Shown here piece after piece: positions 24,978 through 33,405 of a stretch of DNA of 64,000 bases. Within the stretch, counting starts at the first letter, position 1; the number at the start of each line of letters is the position of its first letter. Under the pieces are notes generated by a model, which ran no database searches, was not told where the DNA came from, and worked only from the letters and a program-made list of their open reading frames with translations. The position numbers were made by a program, and so were the translations under genes. Source of the DNA: Hoeflea phototrophica DFL-43 (GTDB lineage Bacteria; Pseudomonadota; Alphaproteobacteria; Rhizobiales; Rhizobiaceae); the NCBI RefSeq assembly GCF_000154705.2, contig NZ_CM002917.1:186001-250000 (forward strand), in the 5' to 3' direction.

Positions 24978-26846
24978 CTATTCTTCCTGGCCGTCCAGTT
25001 GTCCTGGCACGATCCTGAGTGCGCGAAGCGCGTTGAGGATAACCGCCACATCGATCACCTCCTGCAGCAGCGCGCCTTGCACCGGCGTCAGATATCCGAA
25101 TGCCGCGGCGAACATGCCGACAATCGACAGGCCGATCCCGGCAACCACGCTTTCAATGGCGATCCGGCGCGAACGCTGCGCGATCTCGATGCCCGGCAGC
25201 AGCCGGTTGAGATGATCGACCAGCAGCACCACATCTGCGGCCTCCGCCGAGGCCGCGGCGCCACGCGCGCCCATCGCGACACCGATATCGGCTGCTGCCA
25301 GTGCAGGCGCATCATTGACGCCGTCGCCGACCATCATCACCGGGCCGTTCTTGCGCTCGGTGAGCACCAGCAGCACCTTCTGATCCGGGGTCAGCTCGGA
25401 CCGGACGGCGTCAAGATCCAGCCCCTTTGTGACGGCTTCAGCCACGGCACGGCGATCCCCGGTGGCGAGCAGAATACGCCTGACCCTCAATCTGCGAAGA
25501 CCGGCCAGCAGTCCGGCTGTGCCCCTGCGCAAGGCGTCGGCCATCACCAGATGCCCCACGAGCTGCCCGTCCACGGCAACAGCCACCACCACAGACCCCG
25601 CCTCGACAATCGAGCTCTGTGCCTCAGCCACACCGGTCTGGGCCCCGACGAACCCGGTACCCCCCACGACGACTTTCAGGCCATCGACGGTTCCTGTGAC
25701 GCCTTCGCCTGGCGTCTCCACCAGGTTTTGAGGAACCGGCAAGGTGGAGCCACGCGCATGCGCCGCGGCGATGATCGCCTGTGCAATCGGGTGTTTTGAT
25801 GCCTGATCGAGTGCTGCGGCGAAGTACAGAACCTCGTCTTCGGACATGCCGCCCCGGGTGTCGATCGACACGATCTGCGGCCGCCCGTCGGTCAGCGTGC
25901 CGGTCTTGTCGAGAATCAGCGTGTTGATCCGTGCCAGCGCCTCAAGAGGCTTTGCCCCCTTGATAAGAACCCCGTAATGGGCGGCGCGGGAGAGCCCGGC
26001 CACCAGGGCAACGGGAACGGCAAGGATCAGCGGACAGGGTGTGGCGACCACCAGAACCGCGACCGCACGGATCGGATCGCCGGTGAGCCACCACGCCGCG
26101 GTTGCCAGCACCACTGTCACGATCAGGAACACCAGCGAATAACGGTCGGCAAGCCGGGCCATTGGCGCCTTTGACTCCTGTGCAGCCTCGACCAGCCTGA
26201 CGATCCCGGCATAGGTGCTGTCAGCGGCCCGCCGTGTCGCCCGCAGATCAAAGGCTTCGCCCGCATTGGTCGAGCCACTCATCACATCCTGACCCTTGGC
26301 GAGCCGGACGGGCATCGATTCGCCCGTCAGCGCCGACTGATCGAGCAAGGCGCTTGGGCTGTCGACCGTCCCGTCAACCGGGGCCACATCGCCTTGCCGG
26401 ATCAGAAGCAGATCGCCCGCAACGATGTCATCCAGAGGCACTTCGTCCAGGGCGCCGTTGCAATGACGTGTGGCCGTCCTGGGCACGCGTGCTAGTAGAT
26501 CGCTCATCTCCCGCCGGGCGCGGCCCTGGGCAAAACTCTCAAGGAAGGTTCCGCCGGAATACATCAGCGCAACCACCGCTGCCGCGAGTGTTTCGCCAAA
26601 CAGCAGCGCCGCTGACATTGACAGCGCCGCCACGACGTCAAGTCCGACCTCGCCTTTGATCAAGCTGCGAACGATTTCGAGGCAAAGCGCTGCAAGGACG
26701 GGGAGGACACCGGTTGTCCAGACGATTTTCGCAAAATCCGGCTGCCCCGTGAGCAACAGGAAAAGCCCGCCAATCAGGCCGAACAGGGACAGGCCCAGCA
26801 AAGCCAGGTTCAGCCGATCATGAAACAAAACACTCATCTGATACAT
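24978..26846 (-). CDS. P1B-type heavy-metal ATPase with a TPC motif
   Basis: This 622-residue pump has the P-type order: helices, actuator domain with SALTGESMPV, the metal helix ATPCPLILAVP, the phosphorylated Asp in ILDKTGTLTDGRP, the HP locus ASKHPIAQAI and the hinge MVGDGVNDAPALAAADIGVAM. The usual CPC of copper and zinc pumps is TPC here, and there is no N-terminal CxxC domain. TPCP is the mark of P1B-5 pumps such as Sinorhizobium Nia (Ni/Fe), but the C-terminal hemerythrin domain of that group is absent. The ion is therefore unassigned; nickel, iron, cobalt or cadmium are possible. The start could also be the ATG three codons in (26837). Confidence 0.9.
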   Translation of the reverse strand: MYQMSVLFHDRLNLALLGLSLFGLIGGLFLLLTGQPDFAKIVWTTGVLPVLAALCLEIVRSLIKGEVGLDVVAALSMSAALLFGETLAAAVVALMYSGGTFLESFAQGRARREMSDLLARVPRTATRHCNGALDEVPLDDIVAGDLLLIRQGDVAPVDGTVDSPSALLDQSALTGESMPVRLAKGQDVMSGSTNAGEAFDLRATRRAADSTYAGIVRLVEAAQESKAPMARLADRYSLVFLIVTVVLATAAWWLTGDPIRAVAVLVVATPCPLILAVPVALVAGLSRAAHYGVLIKGAKPLEALARINTLILDKTGTLTDGRPQIVSIDTRGGMSEDEVLYFAAALDQASKHPIAQAIIAAAHARGSTLPVPQNLVETPGEGVTGTVDGLKVVVGGTGFVGAQTGVAEAQSSIVEAGSVVVAVAVDGQLVGHLVMADALRRGTAGLLAGLRRLRVRRILLATGDRRAVAEAVTKGLDLDAVRSELTPDQKVLLVLTERKNGPVMMVGDGVNDAPALAAADIGVAMGARGAAASAEAADVVLLVDHLNRLLPGIEIAQRSRRIAIESVVAGIGLSIVGMFAAAFGYLTPVQGALLQEVIDVAVILNALRALRIVPGQLDGQEE

Positions 26847-27141
26847 ATCCCGGCTTCAAACCAAGCGCCCTCAATCTGGAAACGCGAACAACCGCTCCAC
26901 TCTTGCTGAATGGCAGATGGCCGCCCTGTCGTCATTGAAGGCTGTCAATCAAGCAAGGATGATACCATGAACGGAAACGTCCCTCGCCTTGCAGGTTTGC
27001 AGACATCACCATCAGAACGCTGCCTTGGCATCGGCAGCGCATTGGCCTGCTCCAATCCATCCGCCGGTTCTTATGCGATATGGTTTTGCGAAAGCTTTTA
27101 TGGGAAGAATGACGTCTCTGCGCTGCCGGTGAGGATTGCAA

Positions 27142-27750
27142 ATGACATCAAGAGACGTACGGCTTTCCAGCCCGGCGGCCCTGCGCAATCGCGGCCCGAT
27201 ATCTGACGTGCTGCTTGATATCCTGCCCGAAACCGGAACCGTGCTCGAGATCGCAAGCGGCTCGGGCGAACACATTATCCATTTCGCCAGCCTGTTTCCG
27301 GCGCTGGACTGGCAGCCCTCCGATCCGTCACCGGAGGCGCGCGCTTCGATTCTGGCATGGAGCAAGGCGGAACAGCCGGTCAATGTGCTGCCGCCCCTCG
27401 ACATCGATGCCGCCGGTGACCAATGGCCGGTTCAACGCGCCGACGCGATGATTGCGATCAACATGGTGCACATCAGTCCATGGCCCGCGACACAGGGGTT
27501 GCTCAAGGCGGCTGGCAGGCTTCTCCCGGCTGGAGGCGTGCTCTTCCTCTATGGTCCTTACCGGCGCGATGGGCATCCACTGGTTCAAAGCAATGTCGAT
27601 TTTGATGCGGACCTGCGCGCCCGCAATCCCGCCTGGGGGATCCGCCGGCTGGAAGACCTGGAGGAAACGGGCGGGCAGTCCGGCCTGTCCATCGCCTCGG
27701 TCGCCGAAATGCCGGCCAACAATCTGGGCGTGACCTTCCGGCGTTCTTGA
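27142..27750 (+). CDS. DUF938 family SAM-dependent methyltransferase-like protein
   Basis: This 202-residue cytosolic protein has the DUF938 start SSPAALRNRGPISDVLLDIL, the SAM loop TVLEIASGSGEHIIHFA (about residues 34-50) and the AMIAINMVHISPWPATQGLL block (about residue 98). The reaction is unknown for the family. The ATG at 27142 has GAGG 8 nt upstream; the frame opens at a TTG two codons earlier. It is divergent from the metal ATPase gene, with a 295-bp gap holding both promoters, and convergent with the rhodanese gene. Confidence 0.9.
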   Translation: MTSRDVRLSSPAALRNRGPISDVLLDILPETGTVLEIASGSGEHIIHFASLFPALDWQPSDPSPEARASILAWSKAEQPVNVLPPLDIDAAGDQWPVQRADAMIAINMVHISPWPATQGLLKAAGRLLPAGGVLFLYGPYRRDGHPLVQSNVDFDADLRARNPAWGIRRLEDLEETGGQSGLSIASVAEMPANNLGVTFRRS

Positions 27751-27779
27751 ACCCTCGCCAGAGCGTCAACAGGATGGCA

Positions 27780-28382
27780 TTATTTGCCGTCACCGGTGAC
27801 GCTCAGGCCCAGAACCCGCCAGCTCTGCATGCCGCCGCGGTAGTAGAAAATCCGTTCCGCCGGATAGCCCGCAGCTATCATTGCGCGAATTGCGGTTGGC
27901 GATTGGCCGCACCACAATCCGTTGCAGAACAAGGCGACCGGCCTGGCATTGGCGCAGTCCCAGCCATCGAAATCCGGTTCGCAACCAAGCCGGTTCAAAC
28001 GGTCACCCATCTCGCTGTAGGGCAGGTTGATTGCGCCCGGGATCGACCCGCCCCGGAACCAGTCGACCGTGCGGCTGTCAACGACGACCGCCTCCGGGTT
28101 TTTGAGCATTTCGATCAACTCGACCTCTCCGATCGTCGTCACGCCCTGCGCCGGTGAAACCGGCTGGATGCAGAATGGCGGGCACGCCCGTGAGGTCTTG
28201 GCGAACTCGCCGGTGATCTCGTGGTTCTGATCCTGGATCCGGCGGATCTCCATCGGCCCTTCCGGGGTCTCCACCGTCACAGCCTGCATCTGCGGCGTGA
28301 TCCCGACCTTGAGGTCATCCGCTGCGGCTGTTCCTGCGAGAACCATAAGCGCAATCGCCACGGCATTGAGATATCTGATCAT
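27780..28382 (-). CDS. Periplasmic rhodanese-domain protein
   Basis: This 200-residue protein has a signal peptide (MIRYLNAVAIALMVLAGTAA, cleavage near TAAA/D) and a single rhodanese domain (about residues 80-195). The active-site loop is LFCNGLWCGQSPTAIRAM, with the family Cys in CNGLWCGQS. Three further Cys (RACPPFC and one in GCEPDFDGWDC) suggest disulphides. The start at 28382 has GGGAG upstream. Rhodanese-type proteins with a PQxxx-like N-terminal segment are often associated with sulphur or alcohol oxidation; no partner of that kind is next to it. Sulphur acceptor unknown. Confidence 0.87.
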   Translation of the reverse strand: MIRYLNAVAIALMVLAGTAAADDLKVGITPQMQAVTVETPEGPMEIRRIQDQNHEITGEFAKTSRACPPFCIQPVSPAQGVTTIGEVELIEMLKNPEAVVVDSRTVDWFRGGSIPGAINLPYSEMGDRLNRLGCEPDFDGWDCANARPVALFCNGLWCGQSPTAIRAMIAAGYPAERIFYYRGGMQSWRVLGLSVTGDGK

Positions 28383-28579
28383 CTGGGTCTCCCTTTGGAA
28401 GGGAATACATAGAGACATTTCGATGTGATGGTAAGGGGAAACATCGTCCACGCTTTTTGGCGGAACACAAAGCAATCTCCCGCCTTCACCGACAGGCTTC
28501 GCTTATTTTGCGGGCGAACAAGCCAGCACATTGGATTTGCGGGCGGCATAGCGGGAAGACAAATGGGGCCCCGAGGGGC

Positions 28580-28669
28580 TGGCGGAGAGAGAGGGATTCG
28601 AACCCTCGAGACGGTTCCCCGCCTACACACTTTCCAGGCGTGCGCCTTCGACCACTCGGCCACCTCTCC
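28580..28669 (-). tRNA. tRNA-Ser (GGA anticodon)
   Basis: The minus strand starts GGAGAGGTGGCCGAGTGGTC, has the anticodon loop CTGGAAA reading GGA, a long variable arm (GGCGGGGAACCGTCT region), the T arm GGTTCGAATCCC and an encoded CCA end. The acceptor stem pairs over 7 bp. The 90-nt length and long variable arm fit serine. Confidence 0.96.
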
Positions 28670-28968
28670 GCATATCCGTTTTCCGGGCGACTGTCCGGCT
28701 CAGCCGGTGGCCATTTTCGGCCCTCGCCCGATCCCGCTGACACGCAGCCAAAGCAGCTGCATTTCCCCGGTCCGGATCGGGCGGCACTATAGCCAAGACG
28801 CCCCTCTTGGCAACCGCTATTTGGCAGCTCTCGCGCACAATGTTCTGGCGCGTGCTGAACAGGCCTTGGGCGAAGCCATTGCAGGAACGTTTTGAGACCT
28901 TTATGTCATGGCGATGGGGGCAGCCCCCACAGCCCGATCCCGGGGCAGAGAGCAGGCCGGAGGAAGCA

Positions 28969-29286
28969 ATGCGTTTTGTCGCCCGTGTCATGAGTTTGAT
29001 CTTTCTGGTGGTCGCTGTCATCGCCGGTCTGGTCGATGCCATTCAGTCTGTCGCCGCCCACAAGCCGATCTTCACTCCGCTTATCCAGTCCTGGAACGAA
29101 GCAAGCCCTGCAACTCTTGAGCTGGTCGCCGATCTGTTTGCCGGACATTTGCCGCTCTGGGTCTGGGACCCGGCGGCGATCTGGGTCATGGCGCAACCGT
29201 CCTTCGCGGTGTTTCTGGGTCTGTCGCTGCTGTTCTACCTCATCGGTTACCGCCGCAAGAAACCGGCCGGACGGTTCGCTGCCTGA
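28969..29286 (+). CDS. Small conserved-looking membrane protein of unknown function
   Basis: This 105-residue protein has two hydrophobic helices: SLIFLVVAVIAGLVDAIQSV (about residues 9-28) and FAVFLGLSLLFYLIGYRRKK (about residues 79-98), with the C-terminus ending in basic residues. Between them lies a Trp-rich amphipathic stretch (HLPLWVWDPAAIWVM). The start at 28969 has GGAGG 6 nt upstream; the frame continues upstream to 28807 but that part looks non-coding. I do not recognise a named family with confidence. It lies between tRNA-Ser and the MsrA homologue. Confidence 0.75.
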   Translation: MRFVARVMSLIFLVVAVIAGLVDAIQSVAAHKPIFTPLIQSWNEASPATLELVADLFAGHLPLWVWDPAAIWVMAQPSFAVFLGLSLLFYLIGYRRKKPAGRFAA

Positions 29287-29447
29287 GCGGTCCGCTTCGG
29301 GCAGAGCCGGCCGGCTTGCTTGTCAGGGAATGGCGCAAATCCGTTGCATGATTGGCAGGCGAAGACATAGGCTGGTGCCTGTTGGGTGCCCCGGATCCCG
29401 ATAAAGCCAAGCCTGACCAAGCGAAACCCGGCAAAGAAGGTGTTGCC

Positions 29448-30107
29448 TTGTTCCTGATCGACATGTTCAACCGCAAGACCACCATGCCGACACCGGCCGA
29501 AATCCTTCCCGGCCGCGCCGAGGCGATGGACGTCGCGCAACCGCATGCGGTCAGCGGCATGGCGCTCACGCCGCCATATCCTGACGGGTTTGAAACCGCC
29601 TGCTTTGCCATGGGCAAGTTCTGGGGCGCGGAAAAACGGTTTTGGAGTCTTGAAGGTGTTTACGTCACCGCCGTCGGCTATTCGGGCGGCACCACACCAA
29701 ATCCCACCTACCAGGAGGTGGTCACAGGGCTGACCGGACATGCGCAGAGCGTGATGGTGGTCTTTGACCCCGCCAGGCTCGCCTATGCAGATCTTTTGGC
29801 CATGTTCTTTGAAAACCATGATCCGACCCAGGGAATGCGGCAGGGCTCGGATATCGGCACCTTCTTCCGCTCGGTCATCTTTGCCAGGGACGATGTGCAG
29901 GTGTCAGCGGCCGAAGCAGCCGTTGTCACCTATCAGCAAGCACTTGCTGCTGCCGGCCTCACTGCGAAACTCACAACGCAGATCGTGCCGGTGGGCGAGT
30001 TCTTTTTCGCCGAAGCACACCATCAGCAATATCTTGCCAGGAACCCCGGCGGACAAAGTGGTCTGAAGCCATCCGGGGTGCTGTTTCCGCGCGGCGCTTC
30101 AAGCTAA
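29448..30107 (+). CDS. MsrA-fold protein lacking the catalytic and resolving cysteines
   Basis: This 219-residue protein is clearly homologous to peptide-methionine (S)-S-oxide reductase: GYSGGTTPNPTYQEV, TGLTGHAQSVMVVFDP, ENHDPTQGMRQG and EAHHQQYLARNP all match. Yet the active-site GCFWG reads GKFWG (K57, codon AAG at 29616). The C-terminal Cys pair of E. coli MsrA is replaced by Ser and Leu (GGQSGLKPSGVLFP), and the Cys of the EVCSG block is Val. The only Cys left is C52 in ETACFAMGK. The frame is intact, so this is not simple decay. I prefer the TTG at 29448 (AAGAAGG 6 nt upstream, matching the MFxxDMFN start of relatives); the ATG at 29463 is the alternative. Confidence 0.85.
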   Translation: MFLIDMFNRKTTMPTPAEILPGRAEAMDVAQPHAVSGMALTPPYPDGFETACFAMGKFWGAEKRFWSLEGVYVTAVGYSGGTTPNPTYQEVVTGLTGHAQSVMVVFDPARLAYADLLAMFFENHDPTQGMRQGSDIGTFFRSVIFARDDVQVSAAEAAVVTYQQALAAAGLTAKLTTQIVPVGEFFFAEAHHQQYLARNPGGQSGLKPSGVLFPRGASS

Positions 30108-30308
30108 CCCGCGCAACTGCGGATTTTGACGCTGGGTCAGCTCGCGGCCAAGCGCCACGTGTTAAATTTCGCCGTTGGTTTTTGCCGAAAGCCATGCAAG
30201 GATGCGTGTATCCGGCTCAATGCAGCCGGCGCACACCGCAGGTCTGCCCGGCAACGGGCATGCGGGAGGACCAATAAGATCAACAATCAACCTACAGGGC
30301 TGCACATT

Positions 30309-31301
30309 ATGAAACGCACGCTTTTGAGCATTGTCGCACTGGCCGCCATGTCGGCGTCCGCCTTGGCCGCAGACATCAAGCCGGCCATCATCTACGACCT
30401 TGGCGGCAAGTTCGACAAATCCTTCAACGAGGCCGCCTACACCGGCGCCGAGAAGTTCAAGACCGAGACCGGCATCGAGTACCGGGAATTCGAAATCAGC
30501 AATGATGCCCAGCGCGAGCAGGCCCTGCGCCGCTTCGCCCGCGACGGCAACAACCCGATCGTCATGGCCGGCTTCTCCTGGGGCAGCGCGCTTGAAAAAG
30601 TCGCCGGTGAGTATCCCGACATCGATTTCGCCATCATCGACATGGTCGTTGACAAGCCCAACGTGCGTTCGGTGGTCTACAAGGAACAGGAAGGCTCCTT
30701 CCTTGTCGGCGTGATGGCAGCCAAGGCCTCCGAGAGCGGCACTGTCAGCTTCGTCGGTGGCATGGACATCCCGCTGATCCGCAAGTTCGCCTGTGGCTAC
30801 AAGGGCGGTGTGATGGCCACCAATCCGGATGCCACAGTGCTTGAAGCCATGACCGGAACCACGCCTGAGGCCTGGAACGACCCGGTCAAGGGTGGTGAAA
30901 TCACCAAGTCCCAGATCGACCAGGGTTCGGATGTTGTCTATGCAGCAGCCGGCGGCACCGGTATCGGTGTTCTCCAGGCAGCGGCTGACGCCGGCAAGCT
31001 CGCCATCGGCGTTGACTCCAACCAGAACGGCCTTCAGCCGGGCAAGGTTCTCACCTCGATGCTCAAGCGCGTCGACGTGGCCGTCTACAATGCTTTCTCC
31101 GATGCCAAGAACGACAGCTTCAGCTATGGCTTCAGCGTGCTTGGCCTGGCCGAGGGCGGCGTTGATTACGCAATGGATGAGAACAATGCACCGCTGGTCA
31201 CCGACGACATGAAGGCTGCAGTGGAAGCTGCCAAGGCCGACATCATTGCCGGTACCATCACCGTTCACGACTATATGTCGGACAACAACTGCCCCTACTG
31301 A
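30309..31301 (+). CDS. BMP family ABC transporter substrate-binding protein
   Basis: This 330-residue periplasmic lipoprotein-type binder (here with an ordinary signal, MKRTLLSIVALAAMSASALA, cleaved near ALAA/D) belongs to the Bmp/Med/PnrA family. The family binds purine nucleosides in studied cases, and sugars or other ligands in others. Matching blocks are IIYDLGGKFDKSFNEAAYTG, YKEQEGSFLVGVMAAKAS, VYAAAGGTGIGVLQAA and AIGVDSNQNGLQPGKVLTSMLKR. Permease and ATPase genes are not next to it, so it works either with a distant transporter or alone. It is followed by a strong terminator. Confidence 0.93.
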   Translation: MKRTLLSIVALAAMSASALAADIKPAIIYDLGGKFDKSFNEAAYTGAEKFKTETGIEYREFEISNDAQREQALRRFARDGNNPIVMAGFSWGSALEKVAGEYPDIDFAIIDMVVDKPNVRSVVYKEQEGSFLVGVMAAKASESGTVSFVGGMDIPLIRKFACGYKGGVMATNPDATVLEAMTGTTPEAWNDPVKGGEITKSQIDQGSDVVYAAAGGTGIGVLQAAADAGKLAIGVDSNQNGLQPGKVLTSMLKRVDVAVYNAFSDAKNDSFSYGFSVLGLAEGGVDYAMDENNAPLVTDDMKAAVEAAKADIIAGTITVHDYMSDNNCPY

Positions 31302-31338
31302 GGCAGATGACGGCTTTCGGGCCGGTTGAAGATCAGGG

Positions 31339-31372
31339 CGGCCGGGCGAGAAATTGCCTGGCCGTTTTCTTG
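31339..31372 (+). terminator. Rho-independent terminator after the BMP-family gene
   Basis: CGGCCGGGC (31339-31347) pairs with GCCTGGCCG (31356-31364) over 9 bp with one wobble, followed by TTTTCTT. It lies 38 bp beyond the stop codon. Confidence 0.82.
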
Positions 31373-31440
31373 AGTGGTGCCGCCAAGGCGCGATAACCTG
31401 CGTGCATGAGCCCAGGGGGTTCTAAACAAGGACATTTCCA

Positions 31441-32064
31441 ATGGCCGACATCCGCGCCCACAAGGGCGATATCTCCGATCAGGCGATGGCGCGTTACACG
31501 GGCGACATCGCCGTCGACACCGAGACGCTGGGACTGGTGCCGCGCCGTGACCGGCTGTGCGTGGTGCAGCTTTCCCCCGGAGATGGCTCCGCCGATGTGA
31601 TCCAGATCGCCAAGGGGCAGAAGCGGGCGCCCAATCTGGTGGCTTTGCTAACGGACAGAAAGCGGCGCAAGCTGTTCCACTACGGGCGCTTCGACATTGC
31701 CGTGCTCTACAATGCCTTCGGCGTGACCACAGAGCCGGTGTTCTGCACCAAGATCGCCTCGCGGCTGACCCGCACCTACACCGATCGGCACGGGCTCAAG
31801 GATGTCACCAGAGAACTGCTGGAAGTGGATCTGTCCAAACAGCAGCAATCCTCCGATTGGGCCGCTGAGACGCTGACGCCGGCGCAGCTCGAATACGCCG
31901 CCTCCGATGTGTTGCATCTTCACGCGCTGACCGCAAAGCTCACCGAGCGGCTCCAGCGCGATGACCGGGAGGCCCATGCGAAGGCCTGTTTCGAGTTTCT
32001 GCCGACCCGCGCCAAGCTTGATCTCATGGGCTGGGAAGAAACCGACATTTTCGCCCACAGCTGA
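31441..32064 (+). CDS. rnd: Short ribonuclease D-type 3'-5' exonuclease
   Basis: This 207-residue protein consists of the DEDD exonuclease domain only. Motif Exo I is AVDTETLGLVPRRDRLCVVQ (about residues 24-43), Exo II is FHYGRFDIAVLYN (about residue 75) and Exo III is LEYAASDVLHLHALTA (about residue 145), giving the Asp/Glu/Asp/Asp set and the Tyr of the DEDDy subclass. Full-length E. coli RNase D also has two HRDC domains, absent here; short forms are common in alphaproteobacteria. It probably trims tRNA 3' ends. It has its own unit after the BMP terminator. Confidence 0.92.
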   Translation: MADIRAHKGDISDQAMARYTGDIAVDTETLGLVPRRDRLCVVQLSPGDGSADVIQIAKGQKRAPNLVALLTDRKRRKLFHYGRFDIAVLYNAFGVTTEPVFCTKIASRLTRTYTDRHGLKDVTRELLEVDLSKQQQSSDWAAETLTPAQLEYAASDVLHLHALTAKLTERLQRDDREAHAKACFEFLPTRAKLDLMGWEETDIFAHS

Positions 32065-32801
32065 ATTGGGAAATCCCGGCACACGGCAGCGAACCCGCGC
32101 CGGTGAAAGCCGGGGTGTGACTTTACACTTGCATTCCGGAGGGCCGCCCGCGGGCTTTGCCTTCTGAAACTATGAAGATAATGGGTGGCGCAACCCGCGC
32201 GCGGCCCGAAGCTCGCCGGATGATGTCCGCATCCGACAGGCAGATCCTCCCATCCCCGGGATTTCACCCCCGCCCGGATTGCTCCGGCCGCAGCCTGGAC
32301 AGGCCACGGGAATGGTTTTGCCGGAGTCCGGCACGGACCCTGACCGGCCAAACTGAGCCGCTCATGTCCGCCACAGGCCCGCACCGGTGTTTCAGCCCAT
32401 ATCCAGCCTTGAGGCTGGCATGACGCGAAACCCGGCCCGGTGGCTGGCTTTGCACGCTCCTCAGACAAGGACCGCCCGCCAGCGGAGCTCCGATGGTGTC
32501 CGCCTCCTTTCGCAAACTGCCGCACGTTACGCCAGATCCGCAAAAGGCCTTCCTCCCGCCTGGTCCGACACGTTCGCGATCCATCCGGCAGCGGGAGTGC
32601 GGATAGCATGGCATGGGGGCCGGGGGTGTGGAAGAAACGGCGCGGATTTTCGTGCGACGCCGCCGCGCGCGCCCTCTCCAGCCTGGTGGGGGAGAAAGCA
32701 AAATCAACGGCTTGATCGCAGGCCAAACGGTAGATTTTTGCAAGAGAGGGGTTGGATTCAGTGCCGGAATGTCCCCCACCAGGAAAATCTATGACCTAGC
32801 G
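32065..32801. other. Gene-free structured intergenic region
   Basis: I see no gene in these 737 bp. The longest open frame (minus strand, 268 codons, reaching into rnd) has no recognisable motif and no start site. The stretch does hold several inverted repeats: TGCCGGA/TCCGGCA at 32319-32333, CCAGCC/GGCTGG at 32403-32418, and a perfect 12-bp pair CCTGGTGGGGGA (32682-32693) with TCCCCCACCAGG (32772-32783). A perfect palindrome CCTAGCGCTAGG (32795-32806) overlaps the higA stop codon. It could be a decayed element or a structured RNA; nothing here decides. Confidence 0.4.
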
Positions 32802-33092
32802 CTAGGCGTATAGCCTTATTTCGGAATAATCGTGCTGCTGCAGAGCAAGAGCTGCGTCATAATGCGCCTGCAGGCTAAGCCACGTCTCAACCCCCATCCC
32901 AAAAAGCCTGTCGAGACGGTGCGCCGTATCGGCCGTTACGGAGCGATTCCCAGCCACGATCTCGGATATCCGATTGGCGGGCACGCCAATCATGGCAGCG
33001 ACTTTACGGGCAGACAGACCATAAGGCTTCATAAACTCTTCAAGGAGCATTTCGCCGGGGTGTGTCGGCAGTCGGTTTGCGGGTAAGCGCAT
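32802..33092 (-). CDS. higA: HigA family antitoxin
   Basis: This 96-residue protein is a VapI/HigA-type antitoxin with an HTH_3 DNA-binding domain. It starts with LPTHPGEMLLEEFMKPYGLS, the diagnostic N-terminal block. The helix-turn-helix follows (ARKVAAMIGVPANRISEIVAG, about residues 28-48), then SVTADTAHRLDRLFGMGVET and a C-terminal region (QAHYDAALA) that typically contacts the toxin. It follows higB by 12 bp on the same strand, the toxin-first order of higBA. It should neutralise HigB and repress the shared promoter by binding the palindrome next to the higB start. Confidence 0.95.
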   Translation of the reverse strand: MRLPANRLPTHPGEMLLEEFMKPYGLSARKVAAMIGVPANRISEIVAGNRSVTADTAHRLDRLFGMGVETWLSLQAHYDAALALQQHDYSEIRLYA

Positions 33093-33104
33093 TGATGTAA
33101 CCTC

Positions 33105-33386
33105 CTAATGGTAGTCTACGATCTCGACCAGTGAGGCCGATCCGTTTTCGAATCGAAAACATATCCTGTACTGATCATTAATCCTTATGGCCCATTGGCC
33201 TGAGCGATCTTTTGTCAGTGGATGCAGCTTATTGCCGGGCGGGCTTCTAAGCTGCTCCACCGAACTGACGCTGTTAATCTGATCGAGTTTGCGCCTCGCT
33301 GTTTTACAGATGCCGGGCTGTAAGCCTTTGACAGGATCGCCATTAAAGACAGCCTCAGTCTCTGCATTGGCAAATGACACAATCAT
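33105..33386 (-). CDS. higB: HigB family ribosome-dependent mRNA interferase toxin
   Basis: This 93-residue protein belongs to the RelE/HigB toxins, which cut mRNA on the ribosome. It shows VKGLQPGICKTARRKLDQIN near residue 19, then LRSPPGNKLHPLTKDRSGQW and the C-terminal ISVNDQYR-like block AIRINDQYRICFRFENGSAS, ending EIVDYH. The basic residues and C-terminal His/Tyr expected of an active toxin are present. The start ATG has no ribosome binding site: the bases before it form the operator palindrome, and the promoter placement suggests a leaderless message. Local base use is AT-richer than in neighbours, in keeping with horizontal acquisition. Confidence 0.94.
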   Translation of the reverse strand: MIVSFANAETEAVFNGDPVKGLQPGICKTARRKLDQINSVSSVEQLRSPPGNKLHPLTKDRSGQWAIRINDQYRICFRFENGSASLVEIVDYH

Positions 33387-33405
33387 ACACGATACGTATC
33401 ACGTA
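33386..33405 (-). promoter_or_regulatory. Likely HigA operator and core promoter of higBA
   Basis: TACACGATACGTATCACGTA is a 20-bp imperfect palindrome (16 of 20 positions symmetric; GATACGTATC perfect in the centre). It abuts the higB start codon. A TTGACG at 33422-33417 on the minus strand could be the -35 element, with a weak -10 inside the palindrome. This would let HigA block transcription directly. Inferred from position and symmetry. Confidence 0.6.

Noticed and set aside
31920..32726. 268-codon minus-strand frame across the rnd end and the gene-free region
   Set aside because: No start site, no motif, low-complexity Arg/Pro/Ser composition; it overlaps rnd.
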